Source: Clostridium frigoris (lineage in GTDB: Bacteria > Bacillota > Clostridia > Clostridiales > Clostridiaceae). Taken from it: DNA of 60,095 nucleotides. Both the position numbers and the translations under genes were made by a program. The stretch spans positions 1-60,095 of the forward strand of contig NZ_JAHLDV010000015.1 of NCBI RefSeq assembly GCF_018861865.1, in the 5' to 3' direction. The notes under the pieces are model-generated. The model saw nothing but the letters and a program-made list of their open reading frames with translations, was not told where the DNA came from and did no database searches. Of the stretch, positions 53,952-60,095 are shown one piece after another. How positions within the stretch are numbered: the stretch's first letter is position 1; the number at the start of each line of letters is the position of its first letter.

Positions 53952-54215
53952 ATGAAAATTGTAGCAAAGGGGATAGAAGTAGTTTCTTGGACTGATATAG
54001 CTGGGAACATAAATCCTGTAAGATTTAAAATTATTAAAGAAGATGGAAGTAATTCTGTTGTAAAAATAGATAAAGTTATTTGTGTAGATAAAGAAAAGCT
54101 AGCAGGTAACAATATGCGCGTGTATAAATGTCAGAGTGTAATTAATGGAGCTGATAGGCTGTATGAACTTAAATATGAATTGGGTACATGCAGGTGGGTA
54201 TTATACAAGATTTAG
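53952..54215 (+). CDS. SOS-controlled small protein of unknown function
   Basis: An 87-residue protein starting at ATG 53952 behind GGAGGGG; longer frames to 53910 run through the promoter. It looks like a small beta-rich fold (MKIVAKGIEVVSW, PVRFKIIKEDG, IDKVICVDKEKLAG, MRVYKCQSVING, RLYELKYEL, CRWVLYKI). The LexA box 12 bases before the start places it in the SOS regulon, like dinB 5 kb away. No family recognised; it might be a repair accessory factor or a cell-division inhibitor, but nothing shows which. Confidence 0.75.
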   Translation: MKIVAKGIEVVSWTDIAGNINPVRFKIIKEDGSNSVVKIDKVICVDKEKLAGNNMRVYKCQSVINGADRLYELKYELGTCRWVLYKI

Positions 54216-54228
54216 ATATAAAGTAAAA

Positions 54229-54261
54229 ATACCGCACCTAGGGGGAACCCAGTGCAGTATT
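54229..54261 (+). terminator. Hairpin after the SOS small gene
   Basis: AATACCGCAC / GTGCAGTATT stem (one mismatch) around a G-rich loop CTAGGGGGAACCCA, 14 bases past the stop; short T-tract only. Confidence 0.55.
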
Positions 54262-54382
54262 ACCTTTATTAGTTCGTTAGTTATTAAATTAAAAGGATAT
54301 TTAAATTATAGACTATTTTAAAATTTCTATTCACTGGAACTATAATTTAGGTCAAAATAAAGAAGAGGTTTAAAGGGCATAG

Positions 54383-54425
54383 ACATGGTCAATACTTCTA
54401 AATAGAGGTGTTGACCATGTTTTTT
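54383..54425 (+). promoter_or_regulatory. Terminator-like hairpin covering a start codon
   Basis: ACATGGTCAATAC (54383-54395) pairs with GTGTTGACCATGT (54408-54420), 12 Watson-Crick pairs plus one G-U, followed by T5. The right arm contains the ATG of the next gene and the end of its AGAGGTG ribosome site, so folding would both stop transcription and hide initiation. Confidence 0.65.
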
Positions 54426-54782
54426 ATTATTTCTACATTAAAAACGGGCGATTTGTGTTCAATAAAAAGAAAATTAATTTCAATATACTTATTAAATGTA
54501 ACAGATATTATATTTACGATTATACTAGTCAACACAGGTTTGTTTTTAGAGTTCAATGCTATAATGGCATCACTTGTGAACAACAGTCAATTATTAAGTA
54601 TAATAGTTAAGGTGTTATTGCCATTTGCGCTATTGCTTGGCGTATACCAAAGAATGAAAGATGCTACGGTAAAACAACTATATCAATCAAACATTATTAT
54701 TAATGGGTGCTTAATATTTTATGGACTTATAAATATATCCCACGTTGTTTGGTGTATATTATATGCTGTTGTGAAAGTTTAG
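54417..54782 (+). CDS. DUF5658-like small membrane protein
   Basis: A protein of about 121 residues with three hydrophobic helices (about 17-37, 50-70, 92-115) and the phrase YLLNVTDIIFTIILVNTG followed by EFNAIM. This resembles the DUF5658 pattern of a TM helix with D...T and E-x-N. ATG 54417 has AGAGGTG at good spacing; upstream GTG and TTG codons in the hairpin are less likely starts. Function unknown; expression may be hairpin-controlled. Confidence 0.65.
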   Translation: MFFIISTLKTGDLCSIKRKLISIYLLNVTDIIFTIILVNTGLFLEFNAIMASLVNNSQLLSIIVKVLLPFALLLGVYQRMKDATVKQLYQSNIIINGCLIFYGLINISHVVWCILYAVVKV

Positions 54783-54821
54783 GGTAGGTTTTGGTGTATT
54801 CGATAAAAGTATAAAAGTAGA

Positions 54822-54860
54822 TACCAGTTGAGCTGATAAATTAGCTTGTCGGGTATTTTT
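54822..54860 (+). terminator. Hairpin family copy H5
   Basis: TACC / GGTA-type stem around AGTTGAGCTGATAAATTAGCTTGTC, then T8. A diverged member of the family. Confidence 0.7.
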
Positions 54861-54935
54861 TTTGTTTTTTTGTTTCTATAGAGTAAAGATTCCATCATCG
54901 GTAAAATTTTATGACATGTCGGAAATGACATCTCT

Positions 54936-55211
54936 TTATTGTTCGTAATTACATAGTTTTTCTTCTTTTATAACTTGACCTTTATCTAAATCTATAAGCA
55001 TAACGTAAATATTTGCTCTTAAAGATAATGGTGGTCTTCTAAAAAAATAATCAAATGATTTTATATCGTTTACCACTATAGTAAATTTATCAATAGTACT
55101 AAGTTCGGTCATAGCAATCATAGCGTAGACATTTTGGAAATGCATTAATGGCATAGAGCCTCTACTGTTAATTGTTGCTTTAAATTCTAAATACCATTTT
55201 TTGTATTCAGA
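54936..55211 (-). pseudogene. C-terminal fragment of an unidentified protein
   Basis: The minus-strand frame reads from SEYKKWYLEFKATINSRG through MPLMHFQNVYAMIAMTEL to KEEKLCNYEQ and stops. An ATG at 55154 could give 72 residues, but the coding-like sequence continues upstream of it to a stop at 55212-55214. So this looks like the tail of a larger gene cut at about 55210, exactly where the plus-strand VirE-like gene is cut. Identity unknown. Confidence 0.45.
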
Positions 55212-55277
55212 CTAAGGCTTGTAATTCCTTTAAATAGAGCTGTTACTCCAGACGAATATCAGGCAATAGCAAGAAGA

Positions 55278-57218
55278 GTGGCTGGGGATTTAGGCATTGA
55301 TTTCTTTGATGATACAACATATCAGCCACAAAGATTAATGTATTGGCCATCTACATCATCAGATGGACAATTTGTATTTAATGTTTTAGATGAACCTTGG
55401 CTTAATGCTGATGAGGTTCTTAAAAGATATGCTGACTGGAAGGATTCTTCCTTCTGGCCTGAAAGTTCAAGGAGTAAAACTGAGAGAAAAAAGATAGCAG
55501 ACAAGCAAGGAGATCCAAGAGAAAAGTCTGGGGTTATAGGAGCCTTTTGCAGGAATTACACAGTAGTTGATGTTATAGATAAGTTCTTAAATGATGTGTA
55601 TTCGCCTTGCGAGGAGCCAAACCGTTATACCTATACAAAAGGAAGTACAGCTGGGGGACTTATCATTTATGAAAATGGTGACTTTGCATATTCCCATCAT
55701 GGAACTGATCCTGCTTCAGGGAAGCTCTGCAATGCTTTTGATTTAGTAAGGCTTCATAAGTTTGGTGATCTTGATGAAGATATCACAGAAGGAACTCCTG
55801 CTGTAAAGCTCCCTTCTTTTATAGCCATGATGGATTCTGTTATGAAAGATGGAGAGGTTAAAAAGCTGATCATAACGGAAAGAATAGCTGAGGCTGAGGA
55901 GGATTTTAAAGATGATGAAGACTGGCAGACTAGGCTTACTATAAATAAAAATGGACAGATAAAAGATGGCTTACAAAATCTTGTGCTTATTATGCAAAAT
56001 GATGAGAGCCTAAAGACAATTGCCTATAACCAGCACCGTGATGGAATAGATGCTAAGGAAGGCTTACCGTGGAAACAAATTAAAGAAGGATGGAGTGATT
56101 GTGATATGTCAGCACTAAAAGTATATTTCGATAAAACCTATGGAGTTTGGTCTCCAACTAAAACAAAAGAGGCGCTCATTGCAGTTTCAGCAGAAAGGGC
56201 CTACCACCCAATAAAGGAATACCTAGATGCACTTCCAGAGTGGGATGATATAGAAAGACTTGATACCCTTTTAATAGACTACCTAGGAGCAGAGGATAAT
56301 GAATATTCAAGAGCAGTAATTAGAAAAACACTTGTAGCAGCTGTTGCAAGAATATATGAGCCAGGTACGAAATTCGATAGTGTTTTAATTCTTAATGGCC
56401 CACAGGGAATAGGTAAGAGTACCTTCTTTTCAAGACTCGGTAACAAATGGTTTTCAGATAGTTTAACTATAACTGATATGCGTGATAAAGCTGCAGCAGA
56501 AAAGCTTCAAGGCTATTGGCTCTTAGAACTTGGGGAACTTGCAGGTATAAGAAAAACAGATGTGGAAACTGTTAAATCCTTCGTATCAAGAACCGACGAT
56601 AAGTATCGTGCCAGTTATGGAGTTAATGTTGAAAGTCATCCAAGGCAATGTGTGGTAGTAGGTAGCACAAATAGTGAAAGTGGATTTTTAAGGGATACAA
56701 CAGGAAATCGTAGATTTTGGCCAGTTAGAGTTACTGGCAATAGTGTGAAGAAAGCATGGGAGCTTGAAGAGGTAGATCAGATATGGGCAGAAGTACTATG
56801 TGTTTATAGAAAAGGAGAAGTTCTATTCTTAAAGGGTGATGAAGCTCAAATTGCCATATCTGAGCAGGCAGATGCTATGGAAACAGATGATCGTGAAGGC
56901 TTGGTGCGAGAGTACTTGGAAAAGGCATTGCCAGGGAATTGGAGTTCAATGGATTTATGCGACCGAAGGAATTTTTTAAGTGGTGGTGATTTTGGTGTCG
57001 CTGAAATTGGAACTGTTAAGCGTAATATTGTTTGTCCTATGGAGATTTGGTGTGAGGGTTTTGGAAAGGACTCAGCTAATCTTAAGAAGACAGACTCTTA
57101 TGAAATTACAGCTATAATGGCAAGAATTGAAAACTGGAAACCTTATGATGTAACGAAAAGTGGAACAACAAGATTTCCAATTTATAATAAGCAAAGAGCA
57201 TTTATGAGAGTGGAATAA
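55278..57218 (+). CDS. Phage VirE-family ATPase/primase, 5'-truncated
   Basis: A 646-residue frame of the phage virulence-associated E family (replicative helicase-like ATPase, usually fused to an N-terminal primase-polymerase). Walker A is LNGPQGIGKSTF (about residue 375). WLLELGELAGI, VVVGSTNS and TGNRRFWPVRV are family motifs. Coding similarity extends upstream of GTG 55278 to about 55212 (LVIPLNRAVTPDEYQAIARR), where it ends abruptly without a start or good ribosome site. The primase catalytic half is therefore lost. Probably inactive in priming; ATPase may still be made from GTG 55278. Confidence 0.82.
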   Translation: MAGDLGIDFFDDTTYQPQRLMYWPSTSSDGQFVFNVLDEPWLNADEVLKRYADWKDSSFWPESSRSKTERKKIADKQGDPREKSGVIGAFCRNYTVVDVIDKFLNDVYSPCEEPNRYTYTKGSTAGGLIIYENGDFAYSHHGTDPASGKLCNAFDLVRLHKFGDLDEDITEGTPAVKLPSFIAMMDSVMKDGEVKKLIITERIAEAEEDFKDDEDWQTRLTINKNGQIKDGLQNLVLIMQNDESLKTIAYNQHRDGIDAKEGLPWKQIKEGWSDCDMSALKVYFDKTYGVWSPTKTKEALIAVSAERAYHPIKEYLDALPEWDDIERLDTLLIDYLGAEDNEYSRAVIRKTLVAAVARIYEPGTKFDSVLILNGPQGIGKSTFFSRLGNKWFSDSLTITDMRDKAAAEKLQGYWLLELGELAGIRKTDVETVKSFVSRTDDKYRASYGVNVESHPRQCVVVGSTNSESGFLRDTTGNRRFWPVRVTGNSVKKAWELEEVDQIWAEVLCVYRKGEVLFLKGDEAQIAISEQADAMETDDREGLVREYLEKALPGNWSSMDLCDRRNFLSGGDFGVAEIGTVKRNIVCPMEIWCEGFGKDSANLKKTDSYEITAIMARIENWKPYDVTKSGTTRFPIYNKQRAFMRVE

Positions 57219-57477
57219 GAAATAAAAGATTATACCATAAACAACTGGAATGAGAGGTACAAGCCGTTAGGTTGTTCCAAGGCTATGTTCCAGTAAAGAA
57301 GTTAGTAGTTAAGCCATTTGGCATGGTCAGAGGAATAATGGAACAAGGGTTACTATTTAGATAAATAATAATAAATAAGTAGTATATATAATGTAATATG
57401 TGATATATGACCCACGAGGCATTTTGAGCCTTTGTTCCACCTCTTGTACCTTTGCATTTTGAAAGGGGATTTTATTA
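57219..57477. other. Intergenic region of phage module
   Basis: About 260 bases; no convincing gene. AT-rich promoter-like sequence near 57370-57420 precedes the next gene group. Confidence 0.4.
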
Positions 57478-57693
57478 ATGGAGAGAATTATTGAAAATAT
57501 ATTAAAAGATGATTTTGTTGAGTATGCCAAAGTTTATGAATTAGAAGCACTCAATGGAATGTCTAAGAAGGAAGTTAAAATAGTTAAGAAAAAGTTGGGA
57601 ATTCAAACAGTTACCTCAGTGAAGCAAGAGGAGAGATTATGGCTATGGTATATTCCGAAAAACATCTGGAGCAGGTACTTACTAAGGAAGTAA
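57478..57693 (+). CDS. Small phage protein
   Basis: A 71-residue protein (EYAKVYELEALNGMSKKEV, KIVKKKLGIQTV, LWLWYIPKNIW). It overlaps the VRR-NUC gene by 55 bases in another frame. Its place between VirE and VRR-NUC genes is typical of Clostridium and Firmicutes phage early regions. GAAAGGGG upstream of ATG. Function unknown. Confidence 0.65.
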   Translation: MERIIENILKDDFVEYAKVYELEALNGMSKKEVKIVKKKLGIQTVTSVKQEERLWLWYIPKNIWSRYLLRK

Positions 57694-57929
57694 AAAAGCT
57701 TGGAGGGCTCGCATTAAAGTTTGTATCTCCAGGGATGGCAGGTGTGCCAGATAGATTGGTACTAATACCAAATGCAAGGATTGTTTTCATAGAACTAAAG
57801 GCACCAGGTAAAAAGATGAGACCACTTCAATTAAAAAGAAAACAGCAGCTTGAAGCTTTAGGCTTTAAGGTTTACTGCATAGATAGTTTTAATGCAGTAG
57901 ATGATCTTATAAGGGATGTGATGGGATGA
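57639..57929 (+). CDS. VRR-NUC domain nuclease
   Basis: A 96-residue stand-alone VRR-NUC protein, a PD-(D/E)XK-type nuclease common in phages. It shows GGLALKFVSPGMAGVPDRLVL (landmark; catalytic Asp in PDR) and FIELKAPGK (E-x-K), with a C-terminal Gln-rich helix. GAGGAG precedes ATG. Paired with the SNF2 helicase whose ATG overlaps its stop; together they probably act on phage recombination intermediates. Confidence 0.88.
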   Translation: MAMVYSEKHLEQVLTKEVKKLGGLALKFVSPGMAGVPDRLVLIPNARIVFIELKAPGKKMRPLQLKRKQQLEALGFKVYCIDSFNAVDDLIRDVMG

Positions 57930-59290
57930 AATACGAACCTCATAGTTATCAAGAATATGCCACAAAGTGGATTTTAGATAAAGAAAAAACAGGACTTCTG
58001 CTGGACATGGGACTTGGGAAAACGGTATGTACCCTTACAGCTATAGAGGAACTTATGCATAATTATTTTGAGATTGCAAAAGTTTTAGTAATTGCACCCC
58101 TAAAGGTAGCAGAGGATACTTGGAGCAGCGAAACTGAAAAATGGGACCATTTAAAGCATTTGAAGATATCAAAGGTATTAGGAACTGAAAAAGAACGTAG
58201 AGCTGCACTAAATACTAAAGCTGATATTTATGTTATTAATAGAGAAAATGTGGTGTGGCTTATAAAATATTGTGGTAAGGATTGGTCCTTTGATATGGTA
58301 GTTGTAGATGAACTTTCAAGTTTTAAATCTTCAAAATCTCAAAGGTTTAAAGCTTTAAGGAAAATAAGAACTAAAAGAATAGTTGGGCTCACCGGAACAC
58401 CAGCACCAAATGGACTTATGGATTTATGGTCAGAGATTTATCTTTTGGATCAAGGTGAAAGACTTGGTAAAACACTTACAGCTTACAGAGATAGATACTT
58501 TATGCCGGATAAGAGAAATCAAAATATTATATTTAGTTACAAACCAAAAGTTGAGGCAGAGGAATCTATTTATAAAAAGCTATCAGATATATGCATAAGC
58601 ATGAAAGCTAAGGATTACTTAGAACTTCCTGAGAGGATAGATAACATAATATCAGTTAAACTTCCAAAGAGTGTAGAAGAAAAGTATAAAAAGCTTGAGA
58701 AGGATCTGCTATTACGACTTCAAGACTCAGACATAGTTGCAAATAATGCCGCAGTACTTACAAATAAACTTCTACAATTTGCAAATGGAGCTGTGTATGA
58801 TGAGGAAGGTGTAGTTCAGGAAATGCATGATGAGAAACTTAAGGCCCTTGAAGATATTATAGAAGTTTCTATTGGTAAGCCAGTTTTAATATTTTATGCC
58901 TATAAGCACGATAGGGATAGGCTTAAAAAGCATTTTAAAAATGCTAAGGAGCTAAAAACTTCAGAAGATATAAAGAAGTGGAATAATGGTGGGGTAGAAA
59001 TAATGCTTGTGCATCCAGCTTCAGCAGGACATGGACTTAACCTTCAAGCTGGAGGAAATATCATAGTTTGGTTTGGACTTACTTGGAGCTTAGAACTTTA
59101 TCAGCAAGCTAATGCAAGATTATATAGGCAAGGACAAAAACAGAATGTTATTATTCATCATCTCATAGCAAAGGGAACCATAGATGAAGATGTGATGAAA
59201 GCACTAGAGAATAAAAGTATTGGTCAGGAAGCACTGCTTCAGGCGGTGAAGGCTAGGATTAGAGGTGGAGCTTATGACAAAAGCAGCTAA
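57926..59290 (+). CDS. Phage SNF2-family DEAD/DEAH helicase
   Basis: A 454-residue SF2 helicase. Motif I is LLLDMGLGKTVCTL (about 24-37), motif II VVDELSSFKS (DE-box variant), motif III LTGTPAPNGL. C-terminal motifs are HPASAGHGLNLQAG and QANARLYRQGQ (VI). Four-base overlap with the VRR-NUC gene (ATGA). Typical of phage early modules. Confidence 0.9.
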   Translation: MKYEPHSYQEYATKWILDKEKTGLLLDMGLGKTVCTLTAIEELMHNYFEIAKVLVIAPLKVAEDTWSSETEKWDHLKHLKISKVLGTEKERRAALNTKADIYVINRENVVWLIKYCGKDWSFDMVVVDELSSFKSSKSQRFKALRKIRTKRIVGLTGTPAPNGLMDLWSEIYLLDQGERLGKTLTAYRDRYFMPDKRNQNIIFSYKPKVEAEESIYKKLSDICISMKAKDYLELPERIDNIISVKLPKSVEEKYKKLEKDLLLRLQDSDIVANNAAVLTNKLLQFANGAVYDEEGVVQEMHDEKLKALEDIIEVSIGKPVLIFYAYKHDRDRLKKHFKNAKELKTSEDIKKWNNGGVEIMLVHPASAGHGLNLQAGGNIIVWFGLTWSLELYQQANARLYRQGQKQNVIIHHLIAKGTIDEDVMKALENKSIGQEALLQAVKARIRGGAYDKSS

Positions 59291-59432
59291 TGCAAAAGAT
59301 ACTGAAATGTTATTACAAACAATAGCATATCTAGAAAGTGTAATAGTTCCATCAAGAGACCTCGCATTTATTTATTGTGCTGTTTGTTATTTAAGAAAAG
59401 CTATTGATGAAGGGGGTGTGGCAGATGACTAA
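59274..59432 (+). CDS. Very small phage protein, 52 residues
   Basis: ATG 59274 follows GAGGTGGAG and overlaps the helicase end by 17 bases. The frame reads MTKAANAKDTEML, AYLESVIVPSRDLAFIYCAV, YLRKAIDEGG and stops at 59430-59432, overlapping the next gene's start. Tight packing and a strong ribosome site support it as real. Function unknown. Confidence 0.6.
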   Translation: MTKAANAKDTEMLLQTIAYLESVIVPSRDLAFIYCAVCYLRKAIDEGGVADD

Positions 59433-59826
59433 GAAAGAATTATCACAACTTTATTATTTAAATAGAGAAATTGAAGAAATGAAAAATAGATTAGAAGAAT
59501 TAGAGTGCAGTGCAGCTTCTTGTACAAGCATTATAACTGGAATGCCACACGCCAGTGGAATATCTGATAAAGTAGGTAAATATGCAGCTGAGATAGCGGA
59601 TTTAAAAAGCCTCTTAGATTTAAACTTAAAGAAATGCTTTTATGAGTTAAGCCGTCTTAACAGATATATAAATGGAATAGGTGATAGTGAAATGAGGATG
59701 ATTTTAAGTCTTAGATATATTAATGGACTATGTTGGGAACAAGTATCACAAAGTATTAGTCCTTATGCTTCTGGTGATAGTGTAAGAAAAGCACACGATA
59801 AATTTTTGAGGAAAAAAACAATGTAA
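59425..59826 (+). CDS. DUF1492-like phage transcription regulator
   Basis: A protein of about 133 residues. An N-terminal coiled coil (ELSQLYYLNREIEEMKNRL) is followed by a C-terminal sigma-region-4-like helix-turn-helix (EMRMILSLRYINGLCWEQVSQ landmarks, about 95-115; GDSVRKAHDKFL). The family controls late gene expression in Firmicutes phages. GGGGGTG places the start at ATG 59425 rather than further upstream. Confidence 0.78.
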   Translation: MTKKELSQLYYLNREIEEMKNRLEELECSAASCTSIITGMPHASGISDKVGKYAAEIADLKSLLDLNLKKCFYELSRLNRYINGIGDSEMRMILSLRYINGLCWEQVSQSISPYASGDSVRKAHDKFLRKKTM

Positions 59827-59957
59827 ATAAAATAGAAAAGTAGTACTGAAAAAAATCAAATTATCATTTCTTATTATAAATTTATTAAAATAATTATTGA
59901 CTATCTTCATGCAGAATGCACATAATAGAGTATGGAACAAAAATATTTAGTATTTTT

Positions 59958-59989
59958 ATCGGGTAGGTGCTAGCGCCATCTCGATTTTT
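59958..59989 (+). terminator. Terminator hairpin at an intron insertion point
   Basis: ATCGGG and CTCGAT enclose GGTGC / GCGCC with a small internal loop, then T5. It follows the phage regulator by about 130 bases. Confidence 0.7.
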
Positions 59990-60095
59990 GTACGTCCAGC
60001 ATGTTAGCTGAGCCGATAGGCTGAAAGAAGCCTATGTCGCCTAACCAACGGGAAGACAACCTGAGAGCAAGGGATTTACTGGCAACGGTAGGGTC
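59990..60095 (+). mobile_element. Probable 5' end of a group II intron, cut by the window edge
   Basis: Starting GTACGTCCAGCATG, the sequence has a hairpin AGGCTGAAAGAAGCCT, then CTAACCAACGGGAA and GAGAGCAAGGG, then a short stem ending in GGTAGGGTC. This order resembles domain I of bacterial group II introns (5' GTNNG, GCAAGGG). It begins directly after a terminator T-run, the preferred site of group IIC introns. The reverse transcriptase would lie beyond the window. Assignment is from pattern memory, not alignment. Confidence 0.5.

Noticed and set aside
54398-54583. Minus-strand 61-codon frame opposite the DUF5658-like gene
   Set aside because: Antisense shadow; the plus-strand frame has a ribosome site and three clear membrane helices.
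1-60095. CRISPR array
   Set aside because: No regularly spaced direct repeats with unique spacers; the repeats seen are long duplications or terminator hairpins.
1-60095. tRNA or rRNA genes
   Set aside because: No cloverleaf with a TTCRA arm and acceptor pairing, and no rRNA-like GC-rich stretch was noticed.

Overview
The window reads as chromosome of a low-GC, AT-rich Clostridium (sensu stricto type). The signs are strong GGAGG-type ribosome binding sites, AT-rich codons, frequent GTG/TTG starts, LexA boxes of the Gram-positive CGAAC-N4-GTTC type, T-rich intrinsic terminators and S-layer-like secreted proteins. I cannot name the species from sequence alone.

Region 1 (about 1-20.8 kb) is a cell-surface locus. 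It holds a secreted double 5'-nucleotidase, a DUF4397 protein, a two-repeat secreted protein, a 1255-residue S-layer-like protein and several smaller secreted proteins. Five of them share a module of about 75 residues with the landmarks GTVVIGxKA, YAN and GNWxDN. A small phage-like replication island lies inside it on the minus strand (HTH regulator, DnaD-like protein, sigma-70-like factor). So do two PD-(D/E)XK genes, each ending in a copy of the same terminator hairpin.

Region 2 (about 21-45.3 kb) is an exopolysaccharide/capsule cluster, all on the plus strand. The control and assembly set comes first: Wzz-like co-polymerase, PHP-type tyrosine phosphatase, BY-kinase, membrane CapD-type 4,6-dehydratase, initiating sugar transferase and acetyltransferase. 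A LoaP-type NusG paralogue and a lone type IV pilin-like protein follow, then a 660-base leader with repeats. After it come glycosyltransferases, a heparinase II/III-like protein, WecC, CapK-like ligase, EpsG-like polymerase, pyruvyl transferase, Wzx flippase, an FrhB-type Fe-S protein and WecB. WecB plus WecC predict ManNAcA in the polymer, and the pyruvyl transferase predicts a ketal decoration. A broken glycosyltransferase shows the cluster is being remodelled.

Region 3 (about 45.4-55.2 kb) is a genome-maintenance and accessory island. Two near-identical direct repeats of about 950 bases, each carrying a pRiA4b ORF-3-like gene, bracket Ku, a stand-alone LigD-type ligase, LexA-controlled DNA polymerase IV, an IS21-type istA without istB, and an AbiEi-like antitoxin without its toxin. 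Beyond the second repeat are an SOS-box-controlled 87-residue protein of unknown function and a DUF5658-type membrane protein whose start codon is buried in a terminator-like hairpin.

Region 4 (55.2-60.1 kb) is a phage early/middle module: 5'-truncated VirE-family ATPase, small protein, VRR-NUC nuclease, SNF2 helicase, a 52-residue protein and a DUF1492-like regulator. At the right edge what looks like the 5' end of a group II intron starts directly after a terminator hairpin.

Four near-identical ECF-type promoters (AAC, 17 bases, CGT) lie before a surface-module gene, in a gene-free stretch of the surface locus, and before the polysaccharide cluster. They suggest that surface layer and polysaccharide share one alternative sigma factor.
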